A stretch of DNA of 64,000 bases from Gastranaerophilus sp944325835 (GCA_963931575.1 OZ007029.1:1240001-1304000), one strand, 5' to 3'. Positions 17,120 through 26,902 are shown, counted from the stretch's first letter. The notes: generated by a model not told the origin, from the sequence alone. Made by a program: numbers and translations.

Positions 17120-18461
17120 CTAACGTTTAACACAACGTACAGCCATCGGCTGATTATCACTGGTAGTCCCAACATTAGAACGAAATACTCTGTTCGTAAG
17201 TGATACAACCCAGGCCGTATTACCATCCCGCTTAGAAGTCCAATATTTATTGCTTTCAACATTTGCAACATCATGATTATACATTAAAGCCATCATTTCT
17301 TCCAAATTTGGAGTACGGTACTCGCTATCAAGATTTTTACAGGAACTTGCAGCTACATGCCATGCCACATTTAAATCAGCAGTACGCAAATATGGCACCG
17401 GAGCCGCTACAACTGAATCCGTCGGATAAAATGCAGTTATTAAGCCTATATCTTTTCCAAAAGTATTAGGCCCTTTATTCCCGTTTAAATCATAAATAAA
17501 ATTAGCACAAACTTTGTCCGGCACCCATATTGAGCCTCCCGCTGCAACCTCAAATCCAGAACAGGTAGGATTATAGAAGGCTAAAATACTCTCACCGTTT
17601 GCCGTTTCAAACGCTGCAGCTTTTGTATCAAGATGGCTGTACGAAACATTATTACCGGCATCATCCACGAAACCTACAGAAGTATTCAAAGTAAACAAGT
17701 CACTAACTTTTGCAGGCGTAGAAATTTTAGAGCCGACTGCGTTTGTAAGGCTAGTGGTTATCCCGCAATCTTCAAGGTGGTCACTATCACAAATGTTATT
17801 AATTTTAAGGACTTTAGCAAGTCCGTTTGTAACAAAGGTTTCTGCGGCAGTGTCCTCAATGGATGTTGAACCCGCACTGTCTGTCGTTTCTCTCAAAGTG
17901 CCATAACCATTCAATGCCGGCATTAACGCAATTGCCTGCGAAAACCGCGCATAAAGAGCTTTTCTTTGCGTATTCCATGTACGCTCGTTAATATTGCCCG
18001 TGAGGCTCGGTAATGTAATCGCTGCCACCACACCGATTATCGTGAGGGATAATAATATCTCTGCCATTGTGAACGCTGACCGTAAGCCGACCAGCCCATT
18101 ATGGAACCGGCTCAGCCGGGCTGCCATGGTGAAGGCACTGAGTGCCATCCACATGGGTTGAACATGACTTTTTAACGAACAACCCATACAGGAAGCCGCC
18201 TTGACCGGCGGTGTCATTCCGAATTGCGCGAGCGAGCGGAGGCACAGAGCGAAAACCACGCTTTTCGCGGTGCCGTTTTTCGCGAGTCGAGCAAGACGAT
18301 TTCGGGATCTGGCCGGCGTTACCGGTAGCTCGCATCGCTGGACAGATGCTGAAACGAGTTCAGCATGACATGGGGAACTAACATCCTCAATACCTAATTT
18401 TGCGGGTAAGGAACTCCCCCCCCCCCCCCGTGCAAATAATTACATTTCTGCATTTTTCCAT
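17120..18461 (-). CDS. Pseudopilin 1, poly-G interrupted (frame +1 as given)
   Basis: The proposed start is ATG 18461 with AAAGGA 7 nt before it. Ten codons lead into G14, after which the frame stops (24-aa product). With 13 G the same start reads 446 aa: Gly4, a leader of about 131 residues largely made of dispersed repeats, then SAFTMAEILLSL, the class III (type IV pilin-like) helix with MAEILL beginning at 18067. The globular part carries YDLNGNKGPN and ends in a YWTSKRD...AVRCVKR stretch resembling Lcl/DUF1566 C-type-lectin-like domains. AFTMA occurs twice in the leader. It lies just downstream of the gsp operon and has its own promoter. Confidence 0.8.
18213..18370. repeat. Composite palindromic repeat (copy B1) inside pseudopilin leader
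   Basis: Bounded by GTCATTCCGAATT and CAGCATGAC. Contains GTTACCGGTAGCTCGC...GCTGGACAG and the palindromic arm GATGCTGAAACGAGTTCAGCAT. Related copies lie at 38494 and 62238. In the restored pseudopilin frame it is read through without stops. Confidence 0.75.
18416..18429 (-). repeat. Homopolymer G14 (C14 as printed) in pseudopilin 1
   Basis: Fourteen identical bases 11 codons after the pseudopilin 1 start. 13 (or 10/16) would restore the frame. A simple-sequence tract of this length is expected to slip during replication. Confidence 0.95.
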
Positions 18462-18482
18462 CTTTCCATCCTTTCTTTTATT

Positions 18483-18508
18483 GCGTTGGGCTGGAAAGCC
18501 CAACCTAC
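18483..18508. repeat. Small palindromic repeat D1
   Basis: GCGTTGGGCT-GGAA-AGCCCAACCTAC; a near-identical unit occurs at 62499 in the corresponding leader of pseudopilin 4. The surrounding 18509-18670 is filled with GTTAAT(G/A)AG-type short direct repeats and no gene. Confidence 0.7.
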
Positions 18509-18670
18509 ATTCTAGTTAATGAGTTAATCAGTTAATAAGTTAATTAGGGTTATAAAATGTTACCCGGGTTTATTCTCGTCAATTTCGGTCATATTCCTTA
18601 TTAACTCTTTAACTTATTAACTTTTCTCGGCCTTTCGTCCATAACGACTTATTGCCCTATTGCCTTATTC

Positions 18671-18699
18671 ATTATGTACCATGTTTTATAATTAGTCAA
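18671..18699 (-). promoter_or_regulatory. Promoter of pseudopilin 1
   Basis: On the minus strand TTGACT, 17-nt spacer, CATAAT. Essentially identical to the sequences upstream of pseudopilins 2 and 4, including the spacer end ACATGGTA. The transcript would have a leader of about 200 nt before ATG 18461. Confidence 0.75.
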
Positions 18700-18706
18700 G
18701 AGATAA

Positions 18707-18736
18707 AAAACGAGGCAGTTTAAACTGCCCCGTTTT
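18707..18736 (-). terminator. Terminator of the gsp operon
   Basis: AAAACG-GGCAGTTTAAACTGCC-CGTTTT palindrome with a T-run on the minus strand, 2 nt after the gspF stop and just ahead of the pseudopilin 1 promoter. Confidence 0.85.
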
Positions 18737-18738
18737 AA

Positions 18739-19959
18739 TTACTCTGACATATATGATGCGAACAACGGCATATAAAGTGCTAATGCCAGTACGCAGACAA
18801 TCGCACCGATTACAAGCAACATTATCGGCTCAATCATTTTGGTCAATGTTGAAATAATATCGTTCAACTTTTTATCAATATAGTTCGTACATTGACCAAG
18901 CATATCACCCAAACGACCTGATTGTTCACCGGTTGCAATCATAAACAAAATCATCTTAGGCACAATTCCGGTTGCTCTCAGGGCTACTGAAAGGTGCTGA
19001 CCTTTTGATACGTTAATAATTGAGGATTCAAGCTGTTCTCTCATTACATCGTTTGTAATAGTCAAAATTGCAAGGTGCAAACATTCAACAATCGGAATAC
19101 CCGCATCATACGCAACCTGCATAACCGCAATAAAGTTTGAGAAATCACCAAATAGAAGCATCGTTCCCATAACAGGGATTTTCAACCCCACGCCGTGAAC
19201 AAATTTTCTTGAAGGCGCCCAGCGCATAATCGCCGTTGTTAAAGCACCAAATGCAAGAAAACCAATAGGAATACAAATCCAGTTAGCTTTCATAAACAGA
19301 CCGGCTTCCATTAATACCGCCGTAATCCAAGGTAATTCCTGCCCCATATTGTCAAACATATCTTTAAATACAGGGAATACGAACAATAACATAACCAGAA
19401 TAATTAAAACAGACAAAATAAGTACGAATACCGGATACATCAAAGTCCCGATAATCTGTCCTCTGATTGCCGCCTGTTTGGTTAAAAGTTCTAACAAACG
19501 ATCAAGGGTCTTTTCAAGCTCCCCGGTATCTTCACCGGCTTTACAAAGACCTATATAAATATGACCGAATTGAAGCGGGTATCTGGCAATAGTTCCGGAG
19601 AATGTTCCGCCGGCAATGATTTGTTTTCTTAATTCTTTTGCAACTTTTCTGAGTTTTGCCTTCGCCGCATCGTTTTCAATAAACATCAGGGATTCAATAA
19701 TCGGAATACCAGCCTGAACAAGAATTTGCATTGTTGAGGTAAATTCTATTTTATCCTGCAAACCAAGGTTAGGCAGCGGCGCTAATGTAGCTTTTGCCTT
19801 ATTTTTAACAGTAGTATCGCTTCTTTCGTCAACAATACTAATCGGAGTATAACCAAGCCGTTTTATACCGGCTCTTGCTTCTGAAATATCAAGAGCTTCG
19901 ATTTTTCCGTTTATTACATCTTTATTATTTTTCAATGCGGTGTAGTTAAATATTGGCAT
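18739..19959 (-). CDS. gspF: Type II secretion/type IV pilus inner-membrane platform protein GspF/PilC
   Basis: 406 aa, normal for the family. N-terminal FNYTALKNNKDVINGKIEA and two repeated T2SSF domains: EFTSTMQILVQAGIPI...AGEDTGELE in the first and DFSNFIAVMQVAYDAGIPI...ATGEQSGRLG in the second. Three membrane segments, the last at the C-terminus (IMLLVIGAIVCVLALALYMP). It is the platform that couples the ATPase to pilin polymerisation. Last gene of the operon, 11 nt after gspE. Confidence 0.95.
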   Translation of the reverse strand: MPIFNYTALKNNKDVINGKIEALDISEARAGIKRLGYTPISIVDERSDTTVKNKAKATLAPLPNLGLQDKIEFTSTMQILVQAGIPIIESLMFIENDAAKAKLRKVAKELRKQIIAGGTFSGTIARYPLQFGHIYIGLCKAGEDTGELEKTLDRLLELLTKQAAIRGQIIGTLMYPVFVLILSVLIILVMLLFVFPVFKDMFDNMGQELPWITAVLMEAGLFMKANWICIPIGFLAFGALTTAIMRWAPSRKFVHGVGLKIPVMGTMLLFGDFSNFIAVMQVAYDAGIPIVECLHLAILTITNDVMREQLESSIINVSKGQHLSVALRATGIVPKMILFMIATGEQSGRLGDMLGQCTNYIDKKLNDIISTLTKMIEPIMLLVIGAIVCVLALALYMPLFASYMSE

Positions 19960-19970
19960 AATCTTCCTCT

Positions 19971-21983
19971 TTAATCAGTTGCTAAACCCAGTACACGAAC
20001 GAATTCATCAATAGAAGTTTTACCTTCCTTAATATGCCTCAAGCAAGCTGTTTGCAGAACCAGCATACCTTCTTTTACGGCTTCTTCTTCAATATCCAAA
20101 TCGTGAGCGCCTTCTGCTATCAATTTTTTAATTTCTTTAGTAATAGGCATAATTTCATAAACACCCATACGGCCTTTATAGCCGGTGAAATCACATTCTT
20201 CACAGCCAACAGGTCTGTAGATAGGTGTTTTCATAAACTCTTCAATCTCAGCTTCATCTTTCAGAACTTTTCTTGCTTCCTGATAGGTCGGGAAGTATTG
20301 TTCTTTACATTTATCACACAGGCGTCTTACAAGACGTTGCGCAATAACACCGGTCAGTGTTGAAGCTACCAGATAATCTTTTGCGCCCATTTCAACCAGA
20401 CGGGTAACGGTTGCAGCAGCCGAATTGGTGTGGACGGTACTTAATACTAAGTGACCGGTTAAGGCAGCAGAAATTGCAATCTCAAGTGTTTCGTAGTCAC
20501 GAATTTCACCGATAAGTATAATATCAGGGTCCTGTCTTAAAATTGATTTCATACACGCAGCGAACGTAATACCGGCTTTAGCGTTAACCTGTGACTGATT
20601 AATACCGTCAAGACGAATTTCTATAGGGTCTTCAATTGTTGTAATGTTAACGGTTTCGTCGTTTAAGCTCTTCAAAACAGAATAAAGTGTTGTTGTTTTA
20701 CCGGAACCTGTAGGCCCTGAAGTAAGAATGATTCCGTTCGGAGCACTGCACATGTCTTTAACCTTATTAATTTCTTCTTTTGAAGCACCGACAAGGTTAA
20801 TTGTTTTATCCATAGCATTCAAACTTACGGCAGGCGCCAGAATACGGATAACTATCTTTTCTTTACCTGAAACCGGAAGTGTTGAAATACGGAAGTCATA
20901 CGCGCCGCCTTTATAATTCATAGAAAACGTACCATCCTGCGGACGTCTGTGTTCTGCGATATTCAAACGGGCAATAACTTTAAAACGTGAAATAATTGAG
21001 TTTTCGACCTTATTTGGTATATCAAAAACCTTTTGCAGCATACCGTCTTTACGGTAGCGGACTATGTAGTTATTCAAACGCGGTTCAATGTGAATATCGG
21101 AAACCTTATTATCAATCGCGTTGGTAACAATTTTGTTAACGAACATCGCAACAGAACCGGCAGAATCATTCAAGTCTTTATCGACCATTTCTGCAAGTGT
21201 CTGTTCCTGTTTAAATGCACTGGCTTCTTCTGATGCCATTTGCATTAATTTATCGGTTTCTTTTTTCGCTTCAGAGAAATGTTTTGCCAGAGCGTTTTCA
21301 AATTCAAACGCTGTAATCAACAACTGTTTCGGCTGCAAACCGGTAATATACTGAATATTTTTCAGAATCGCCGGTTTCAGTAATGAAACAGCACCGAGAA
21401 GTATTTCTTTTTCATCAGAATAAACCGGAATACATCTGTTTATACGGATAAATTCTTCTGAAAGCAGGTTGATATACTGGGCTTGTTTCGCAATCTGCTC
21501 AGTAGTAACAAAGTCCATACCGGTTTGGACTTTTAAGTATTTTTTTAATTGTTCAAGGGATACATACCCCAACTTACAAAGAACAGAACCGACCGGAGTT
21601 TTTGTTTTTTTACTCTCAGCCATCGCTTCAAGAAGTTGTGCATCAGTGATGATGCCGTCATCCAGAAGCATTTCGCCGATTTTATGACGGCTTTCTTTCA
21701 CCCGCTCGTTAGTTGCATTAAGGTCAACATTTATATTTGAGGCCTTGATTAACTCAAGCAGATCATCATTAGATAGCTGAATGAATTTAATGGTATAGGT
21801 AAAGGTTTCCCTCAGGATATCGCTGACTTCATCTTTATTAGTATTGGAATTAATTGCAACGAATAAATAATTATCACGCACGTTAATAGGGACAAACAGG
21901 TGCTTTTCCATAGCTTCAGTGCTAACCTGATTGTATATTTTTTTATTTATGCTGTTTTTTAATTTTATTAATAATTCATTCAT
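19971..21983 (-). CDS. gspE: Type II secretion/type IV pilus assembly ATPase GspE/PilB
   Basis: 670 aa. N-terminal T2SSE_N-like domain (IGEMLLDDGIITDAQLLEAM, VGSVLCKLGYVSLEQL), then the ATPase: SDIHIEPR, Walker A GPTGSGKTTT, Walker B IILIGEIRDYET, and His box LSTVHTNSAAATVTRL. A zinc-binding tetracysteine module (CDKC ... CEEC) is present as in extension ATPases. It powers pilus/pseudopilus extension from the cytoplasmic face. 45 nt downstream of the secretin gene. Confidence 0.96.
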   Translation of the reverse strand: MNELLIKLKNSINKKIYNQVSTEAMEKHLFVPINVRDNYLFVAINSNTNKDEVSDILRETFTYTIKFIQLSNDDLLELIKASNINVDLNATNERVKESRHKIGEMLLDDGIITDAQLLEAMAESKKTKTPVGSVLCKLGYVSLEQLKKYLKVQTGMDFVTTEQIAKQAQYINLLSEEFIRINRCIPVYSDEKEILLGAVSLLKPAILKNIQYITGLQPKQLLITAFEFENALAKHFSEAKKETDKLMQMASEEASAFKQEQTLAEMVDKDLNDSAGSVAMFVNKIVTNAIDNKVSDIHIEPRLNNYIVRYRKDGMLQKVFDIPNKVENSIISRFKVIARLNIAEHRRPQDGTFSMNYKGGAYDFRISTLPVSGKEKIVIRILAPAVSLNAMDKTINLVGASKEEINKVKDMCSAPNGIILTSGPTGSGKTTTLYSVLKSLNDETVNITTIEDPIEIRLDGINQSQVNAKAGITFAACMKSILRQDPDIILIGEIRDYETLEIAISAALTGHLVLSTVHTNSAAATVTRLVEMGAKDYLVASTLTGVIAQRLVRRLCDKCKEQYFPTYQEARKVLKDEAEIEEFMKTPIYRPVGCEECDFTGYKGRMGVYEIMPITKEIKKLIAEGAHDLDIEEEAVKEGMLVLQTACLRHIKEGKTSIDEFVRVLGLATD

Positions 21984-22028
21984 TGTTCCAAAAAATCATT
22001 CCCGTCAAATATGATAAAGACCTGTGGT

Positions 22029-23831
22029 TTACAGATCTTCATCATCATAGATAATTTTCGGCGTAATCATGATAATCATTTCTTGTTTGGATTTTTCAGT
22101 TGTAGAAGATCTGAATAAAGCTCCAAGATAAGGAATATCACCTAAACCAGGGATTTTGCTAACCGTTTTGGTATCTTCTTCTTTAATCATACCGCCGATA
22201 ACCAGAGTTTCACCATCTTTTAATCTTACGTTAGTAAGTTCAAGGTTACGTCTTTGAAGCAAGGTAGCAGCGATATATTCACCGTAGCCGTCATTTGCCA
22301 TAATTCTTTCACCGATAGTTGCATAATCCGGTGCAATATCCATTGTAACATAGCCGTCAGGGCTTATGAACGGAGTAACTGTTACTTTAATACCGTTATC
22401 AGACGCGGTATTATAAGTTCTTGTTGCAAATGAACCGGTACCGCTTGCGGTCATTTCGGTTGTTGTATCGGAAATGTAGTCTGAAGTCAAGTCAATTGTT
22501 GATTCTTCACCGTTTGTTACCAGAATTCTCGGGTTAGAAACAACACGTCCTTTACCGTTCCTCAGTGCATAGCTTACGCTATATACAAGTGAAGGTTTAT
22601 TGTATCTAGGGTTAGTATCTTTAGGGAATTCCGTAACATCGCCTGATGACTGGTCAAATGTCGGTAATTGATCACCAAAGAACCAGATAGGGAAGTTCGT
22701 AGCGGTAGTACCGTTCATAGCATTGAATGAGAATACATCACTATAGAACTGCCATGTATTAGACAATGTTTTAGAGCCGGATTCTGTCAATTCAATGATA
22801 GAAACTTCAAGATATGCCTGCGGAATTTTTCTGTCGAATTTTTGAATAAATTCTGAAACCATAGCGATTTGTTCTTCAGAACCGCCAATCATGTTAATCA
22901 GACCGTTTTGCTCCTGATAAGAAATTGAGAAATTTTGAAGGTCAAAAGATGTCAAATTACCCGCAGAAGAAGTCGGTTTTACAGTACAAGCGACTTCACC
23001 GGCACCGAGTTCAAGAGAGGAACCGGAAGCACCACCGGTAATGTACCCGTCGTTTGCGATTTTCAAACCGGTAGAGAGCGGAAGCAGGCTGTCACTGATT
23101 GAATCATTTTTAATCGTTGTAGGCAGCAGCATCTCGCAAATCATCTCTGCCATTTCTTTAGGGGTTGTATAGTTAACTTTGAAAGCGGTAAATGTCGGTT
23201 TTTTATCAAATCTTTCTACGACTTTTTTGACGATAGAAACATCATTATCGGTACCAAAAACCAGCAATTCGTTTGTTACAGGGTTTGTGATAACGATATC
23301 TGAACCTGCAAGACCCGGTTTTTTCATACCGAAAATATTTTTATTCAAAAAGTCTGCCATAGAAGCGGCATCGACATATTTAACAGGAATAAAAGTAATT
23401 CCCTGTTTCATCATATTTATATCAGAACCGTTTCTTGCAATTACCAGAGTATTGCCGTTGATAACGGTATAAGTCAATTGAGAAAGCTCCATAACCAGAT
23501 CAAACGCTGTATTAACCGGTTCATCAACAATATCTAATGTAATCTTTGAAGAGATTTTATCGTAGAAGATAATGTTCAAACCTGCGATGTCTGCAAACAT
23601 TCTCAAGACCTGCTCAACATCAGAATCTCTTAAACTTAAAGACACTTTTTCGTCTTTATCAGTTAAAGAAACATCACCCTTCAATAAAATGCCATCGTGC
23701 TGACTATTCACGGCGAGTTTAACACCGTTTGCATCAGTCACTTCAGCAAGAACCGCCGGCGCACTGCTCAAACACAATGTCGTTGCCAGCATTGTTCCTA
23801 ACATTATTTTGCTTAAAACCGAATTTTTCAT
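22029..23831 (-). CDS. gspD: Secretin GspD/PilQ
   Basis: 600 aa. Start MKNSVLSKIMLG at 23831 is preferred, with GGGAG 6 nt upstream; the ORF is open to 23843. Signal peptide, then a STN-like domain (VSLSLRDSDVEQVLRMFADI), N1/N2 modules (FIPVKYVDAASMADFL, FTAFKVNYTTPKEMAEM) and the secretin core (NPRILVTNGEE, LKDGETLVIGGMI, KIPGLGDIPYLGALF, EMIIMITPKII). Forms the outer-membrane ring through which the pilus or substrate passes. Confidence 0.95.
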   Translation of the reverse strand: MKNSVLSKIMLGTMLATTLCLSSAPAVLAEVTDANGVKLAVNSQHDGILLKGDVSLTDKDEKVSLSLRDSDVEQVLRMFADIAGLNIIFYDKISSKITLDIVDEPVNTAFDLVMELSQLTYTVINGNTLVIARNGSDINMMKQGITFIPVKYVDAASMADFLNKNIFGMKKPGLAGSDIVITNPVTNELLVFGTDNDVSIVKKVVERFDKKPTFTAFKVNYTTPKEMAEMICEMLLPTTIKNDSISDSLLPLSTGLKIANDGYITGGASGSSLELGAGEVACTVKPTSSAGNLTSFDLQNFSISYQEQNGLINMIGGSEEQIAMVSEFIQKFDRKIPQAYLEVSIIELTESGSKTLSNTWQFYSDVFSFNAMNGTTATNFPIWFFGDQLPTFDQSSGDVTEFPKDTNPRYNKPSLVYSVSYALRNGKGRVVSNPRILVTNGEESTIDLTSDYISDTTTEMTASGTGSFATRTYNTASDNGIKVTVTPFISPDGYVTMDIAPDYATIGERIMANDGYGEYIAATLLQRRNLELTNVRLKDGETLVIGGMIKEEDTKTVSKIPGLGDIPYLGALFRSSTTEKSKQEMIIMITPKIIYDDEDL

Positions 23832-23849
23832 GTTCGCTCCCAATTATAT

Positions 23850-24410
23850 TTATTTTCTTCTACCTGCAAACTTAGTTTCCAAAGCAGGGGTTTTTGTCTT
23901 ATTAACATCATACAAATCTTCATTTGAAATGATGTCGCCGACACCTGCTTTAAAAGTATTAGCGCCCAGCTGGACGGTAATATCGTTCTTATCAATCGCG
24001 GTTACAACATAACCGTTTATTTTATCACCAATTCTAGTTAAGTAATCCTGCCCGCCGATATTAACTATTGCGGAGGAATTAACATTATTTCTGTCATAAA
24101 TAATGCCGGCAACTCTGGCCTTAATAACATCAAGAGCATCGTTATCAAGCCCAGGGACTTCCGGCGGTGCTGCAAGATAATAATCCGTATCTTCGTCATA
24201 ACCGCCAAATACAGGCTCAAACGGATTATTACGTCCCACTTCCGTCACAACCATTGATACCTGCTTACGATCATTTTTAATAGGTTGAATTTGTACTTCC
24301 TGCGTTTCACCCGCTGCATAAGCGGCCGGCACAAAACTTGCCGCAGCCAGAGAACAGCCTAACACGGCCACACTCAGATATTTACTTTCAATACTCTCTC
24401 TATTCTTCAT
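23850..24410 (-). CDS. GspC/PilP-like periplasmic linker protein
   Basis: 186 aa with a signal peptide (AAASFVPAAYAAG). A C-terminal HR/PilP-type beta domain from about residue 90: RVAGIIYD...SSAIVNIGGQDYL, then VTAIDKNDITVQLGANTF. This is the expected linker between inner-membrane platform and secretin. First gene of the operon, 18 nt upstream of gspD. Assignment rests on domain shape plus position. Confidence 0.8.
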   Translation of the reverse strand: MKNRESIESKYLSVAVLGCSLAAASFVPAAYAAGETQEVQIQPIKNDRKQVSMVVTEVGRNNPFEPVFGGYDEDTDYYLAAPPEVPGLDNDALDVIKARVAGIIYDRNNVNSSAIVNIGGQDYLTRIGDKINGYVVTAIDKNDITVQLGANTFKAGVGDIISNEDLYDVNKTKTPALETKFAGRRK

Positions 24411-24531
24411 ATTCTACTCTTTTTTCCGATTATACAATCTTACATATAATCCACTATTAAAATGATACAACAATTTTTGTTTTTTAGATATCAATTATTT
24501 AGTGTATTTTTTGCCTATAAAACAATAATCC

Positions 24532-25407
24532 TTATTGAAAACTATTGGTTATAGTATAAAGATATTCCAGGATTTGCGAGAAATATCCCAGATCAGAATT
24601 TCCGTTTAAGACGAAATCTGCGGAATTTCTATGTGGTCTTACATACTGATATCCGGCGGTTTCAAGATAGTTCCATTGTTTTAGAGCGTTTTCAGGTGTT
24701 TGGTTTCTCTCTTCGCAGGCTCTATGCATAAATCGTCTTTTACGTATTATATTATCAGATTCAACATAAAGCTTGATATCAAAGATATCGCGTACCGCAT
24801 CAAACATAGTTGCCGTACCCTCTACTATTATGAATTTTTCGGAAGATACCGGCAGGGACGACGGAATAGAAATTCCTGTACCGTTAGGCAAGTACGCAGG
24901 AGCTTTTATATCAATACCGTCTGCCAAATCCAGCAAATCCCGTCTGAGCACATCCAATTGGAAGCTGCTCGGTGCATCTATATCATACCCGCTTTCTATC
25001 AATTTGTCAAAGCTTCCGTATTCCGCAATCAATTTTGAAATATCGTTAAAATAATTATCGGTGCTTAGAATGGAAACGGGCATTGAAAGTTCACTTATAA
25101 CTGTTTTTATAGCCTTACAAATCGTTGATTTTCCGGAAGCCGATTCACCTGTAATTCCGATTAAAAAACGCTTAGTCGGATTAGTAATCAGACGTCGTGA
25201 AAAACTATTAGGGAAATTCGGATTCATTTCAATTATCATCGGCTCAGACTGGCGTTTATCATAAGCTATTAACTGTTTGAACTTTGCGTGAAGATAAAAC
25301 GCGAGGAATTCACGGCCTGTTCTGGAGTTAAAATCAGGTTTAAGTAACTTGTCGCTTGAATGTGTTTCTTTTTCCAATAATAATTGCATTATATTATCAT
25401 TTTCCAT
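24532..25407 (-). CDS. Uridine kinase/phosphoribulokinase-family P-loop kinase
   Basis: About 291 aa. Walker A GESASGKST around residues 93-101 and STDNYFNDI follow the uridine kinase pattern; IIVEGTATMFD and KLYVESDNIIRKRRFMHR are the matching downstream motifs. An N-terminal extension of about 80 residues before the P-loop is unusual for Udk and shared with some fused kinases. Substrate could be a nucleoside or another small phosphate acceptor. ATG 25407 is chosen over an upstream TTG at 25419; neither has a clear ribosome site. Confidence 0.8.
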   Translation of the reverse strand: MENDNIMQLLLEKETHSSDKLLKPDFNSRTGREFLAFYLHAKFKQLIAYDKRQSEPMIIEMNPNFPNSFSRRLITNPTKRFLIGITGESASGKSTICKAIKTVISELSMPVSILSTDNYFNDISKLIAEYGSFDKLIESGYDIDAPSSFQLDVLRRDLLDLADGIDIKAPAYLPNGTGISIPSSLPVSSEKFIIVEGTATMFDAVRDIFDIKLYVESDNIIRKRRFMHRACEERNQTPENALKQWNYLETAGYQYVRPHRNSADFVLNGNSDLGYFSQILEYLYTITNSFQ

Positions 25408-25513
25408 AGAATTAGCCAAATTCAGGTATGTATGATATAATAACGCAGAAATAAAAATTTTGCCACTATCTTAACAATTAATAAGTTTTGTAAAGCTATA
25501 AAGGAGAGAACAC

Positions 25514-26101
25514 ATGAAAAACATAACAAAGGTTATACTTGGTATAATATTAATCCTTGCTGCCGGTATGATTATATTAAAGCTTCCGCTTCCGATGTCG
25601 CAGGAACAGCGGGAATTTGACGAGGCGATTTTTACAGCGCAAAGACTGAGGGCAAACGGCAAATGTCAGAACGCACTTGATATTCTGGAAACACTCGAAG
25701 AGGAATTCCCGACCACATCCATATACATTGAGCTTGAAAAAGAGGGCTGCTACAAGGGATTAAAGCAATACGATAAAATTTACGATTCCTGCTTAAATTC
25801 CAAACTTACGGAATACATGCCGGCACGCGCTGCACTGTGTTCAAAAGAACTTGCTTCTGCCGGAAGGTTTGATGACGCGCTTTCTATCTGGGATAAAGAT
25901 ATTCAGGACAGACCCGAAGAGATTTTCCCTTATTGTAATATCAGCACATACGAACAATGGCGGACTAAGACAAATATGAAAATCCAAAATTTCTTTAGTA
26001 AGCTTATGTATCCTGAGGATATGACGGCTTCCATTAAAGCCCAAACTATAGCTTATGTTAATGAGATGAAAAACACGAAGAATAAGAAAAAATCAAAATA
26101 A
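25514..26101 (+). CDS. Membrane-anchored TPR-like hypothetical protein, 195 aa
   Basis: N-terminal single membrane anchor (VILGIILILAAGMIIL, about residues 7-22). Then degenerate helical repeats (AQRLRANGKCQNALDILETLEEEFP; KELASAGRFDDALSIWDKDI) resembling TPRs, and a Lys-rich C-terminus. Five cysteines in the exported part could form disulfides. Strong ribosome site (AAGGAG). Its last 9 nt overlap the convergent MBL gene. Function unknown. Confidence 0.75.
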   Translation: MKNITKVILGIILILAAGMIILKLPLPMSQEQREFDEAIFTAQRLRANGKCQNALDILETLEEEFPTTSIYIELEKEGCYKGLKQYDKIYDSCLNSKLTEYMPARAALCSKELASAGRFDDALSIWDKDIQDRPEEIFPYCNISTYEQWRTKTNMKIQNFFSKLMYPEDMTASIKAQTIAYVNEMKNTKNKKKSK

Positions 26102-26902
26102 TTCCATTTCGGAACCTACCCCAATAGATTTAACATTCAGGCTTTGGTACATTTTACAGATTGTATCGAAGCCTGTGCAGTGACAAGGGTAAATCACATC
26201 TAAATTCTGCGCCTTAAAATAATCGACTGTTTTATTTATTCTGCTGTCATCCGCTCTTAAAAGATGAAGTCCGCCAATAATGGCAGAAATTTTATTGCAG
26301 CCGCAAACTTTTTTTGCATATTCGCAAATATTTACGATTCCCGAATGTGAACATCCGGTAATTATTACAAGCCCGTTTTTAGACTTAAACGCCAGCGCCG
26401 TGTCATCTAACAGGAAATCGTCCATGCCGCTCAGCAGTTTTTTACCGTAAGGTGCCGGCGGTTCGAGTTCCGAAATGCGAGGAATTTCACCTAAAAAAAT
26501 CAGCCCCGGAAGTACCTCAAACGGTTTATCTTTATAACAGATTTCAAATTTTTCTGCCAAAACTTCAAGAGGTATATCCAGCCCTATTTTCTCGTCTTTA
26601 CCGTAAAGCTTTGGCTCAAACGCGGCAGAATGAGCAATAAGCTTAACACTCTTTTTGAACGACAGATTTAAAAGATGCTTTAGTCCGCCGACATGGTCGT
26701 TATGCCCGTGGGAAATTACGATATAATCCAAATCCTCAAGAGGTATTCCCAGCAGTTTTGCATTTTTAATAAAAACATCCGAATATCCTGTATCAAAAAG
26801 AATCTTCTTCCCCCCATCCTCAAGCAAAAAGGACAATCCAGGTTCCCCAAGAAGGTATTTATCTATTAAAGTCGTATTTTCTACAAGAACCGTCAGTTTC
26901 AT
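26093..26902 (-). CDS. Metallo-beta-lactamase-fold hydrolase
   Basis: 269 aa. Metal-site motif SHGHNDHVGG (about residues 64-73) with later ligands in GCSHSGIV and PCHCTG. The layout, including LLFDTGYSDVFIKNA-like and HLLRADD segments, matches the family annotated as 7,8-dihydropterin-6-yl-methyl-4-(beta-D-ribofuranosyl)aminobenzene 5'-phosphate synthase-like in archaea and anaerobes; the real substrate is not deducible. Cytoplasmic, no signal peptide. Confidence 0.88.
   Translation of the reverse strand: MKLTVLVENTTLIDKYLLGEPGLSFLLEDGGKKILFDTGYSDVFIKNAKLLGIPLEDLDYIVISHGHNDHVGGLKHLLNLSFKKSVKLIAHSAAFEPKLYGKDEKIGLDIPLEVLAEKFEICYKDKPFEVLPGLIFLGEIPRISELEPPAPYGKKLLSGMDDFLLDDTALAFKSKNGLVIITGCSHSGIVNICEYAKKVCGCNKISAIIGGLHLLRADDSRINKTVDYFKAQNLDVIYPCHCTGFDTICKMYQSLNVKSIGVGSEMELF

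Noticed and set aside
17120..18259. Starting pseudopilin 1 at GTG 18259
   Set aside because: This start is inside a dispersed repeat and has no ribosome site; the homologous starts of all four paralogs lie upstream of the G tract.
18429..18453. ATG 18453 as start of pseudopilin 1
   Set aside because: It would require 15 or 12 G; ATG 18461 has better Shine-Dalgarno spacing and its peptide (VIICTGGGG) matches the paralog (VSICTGGGG).
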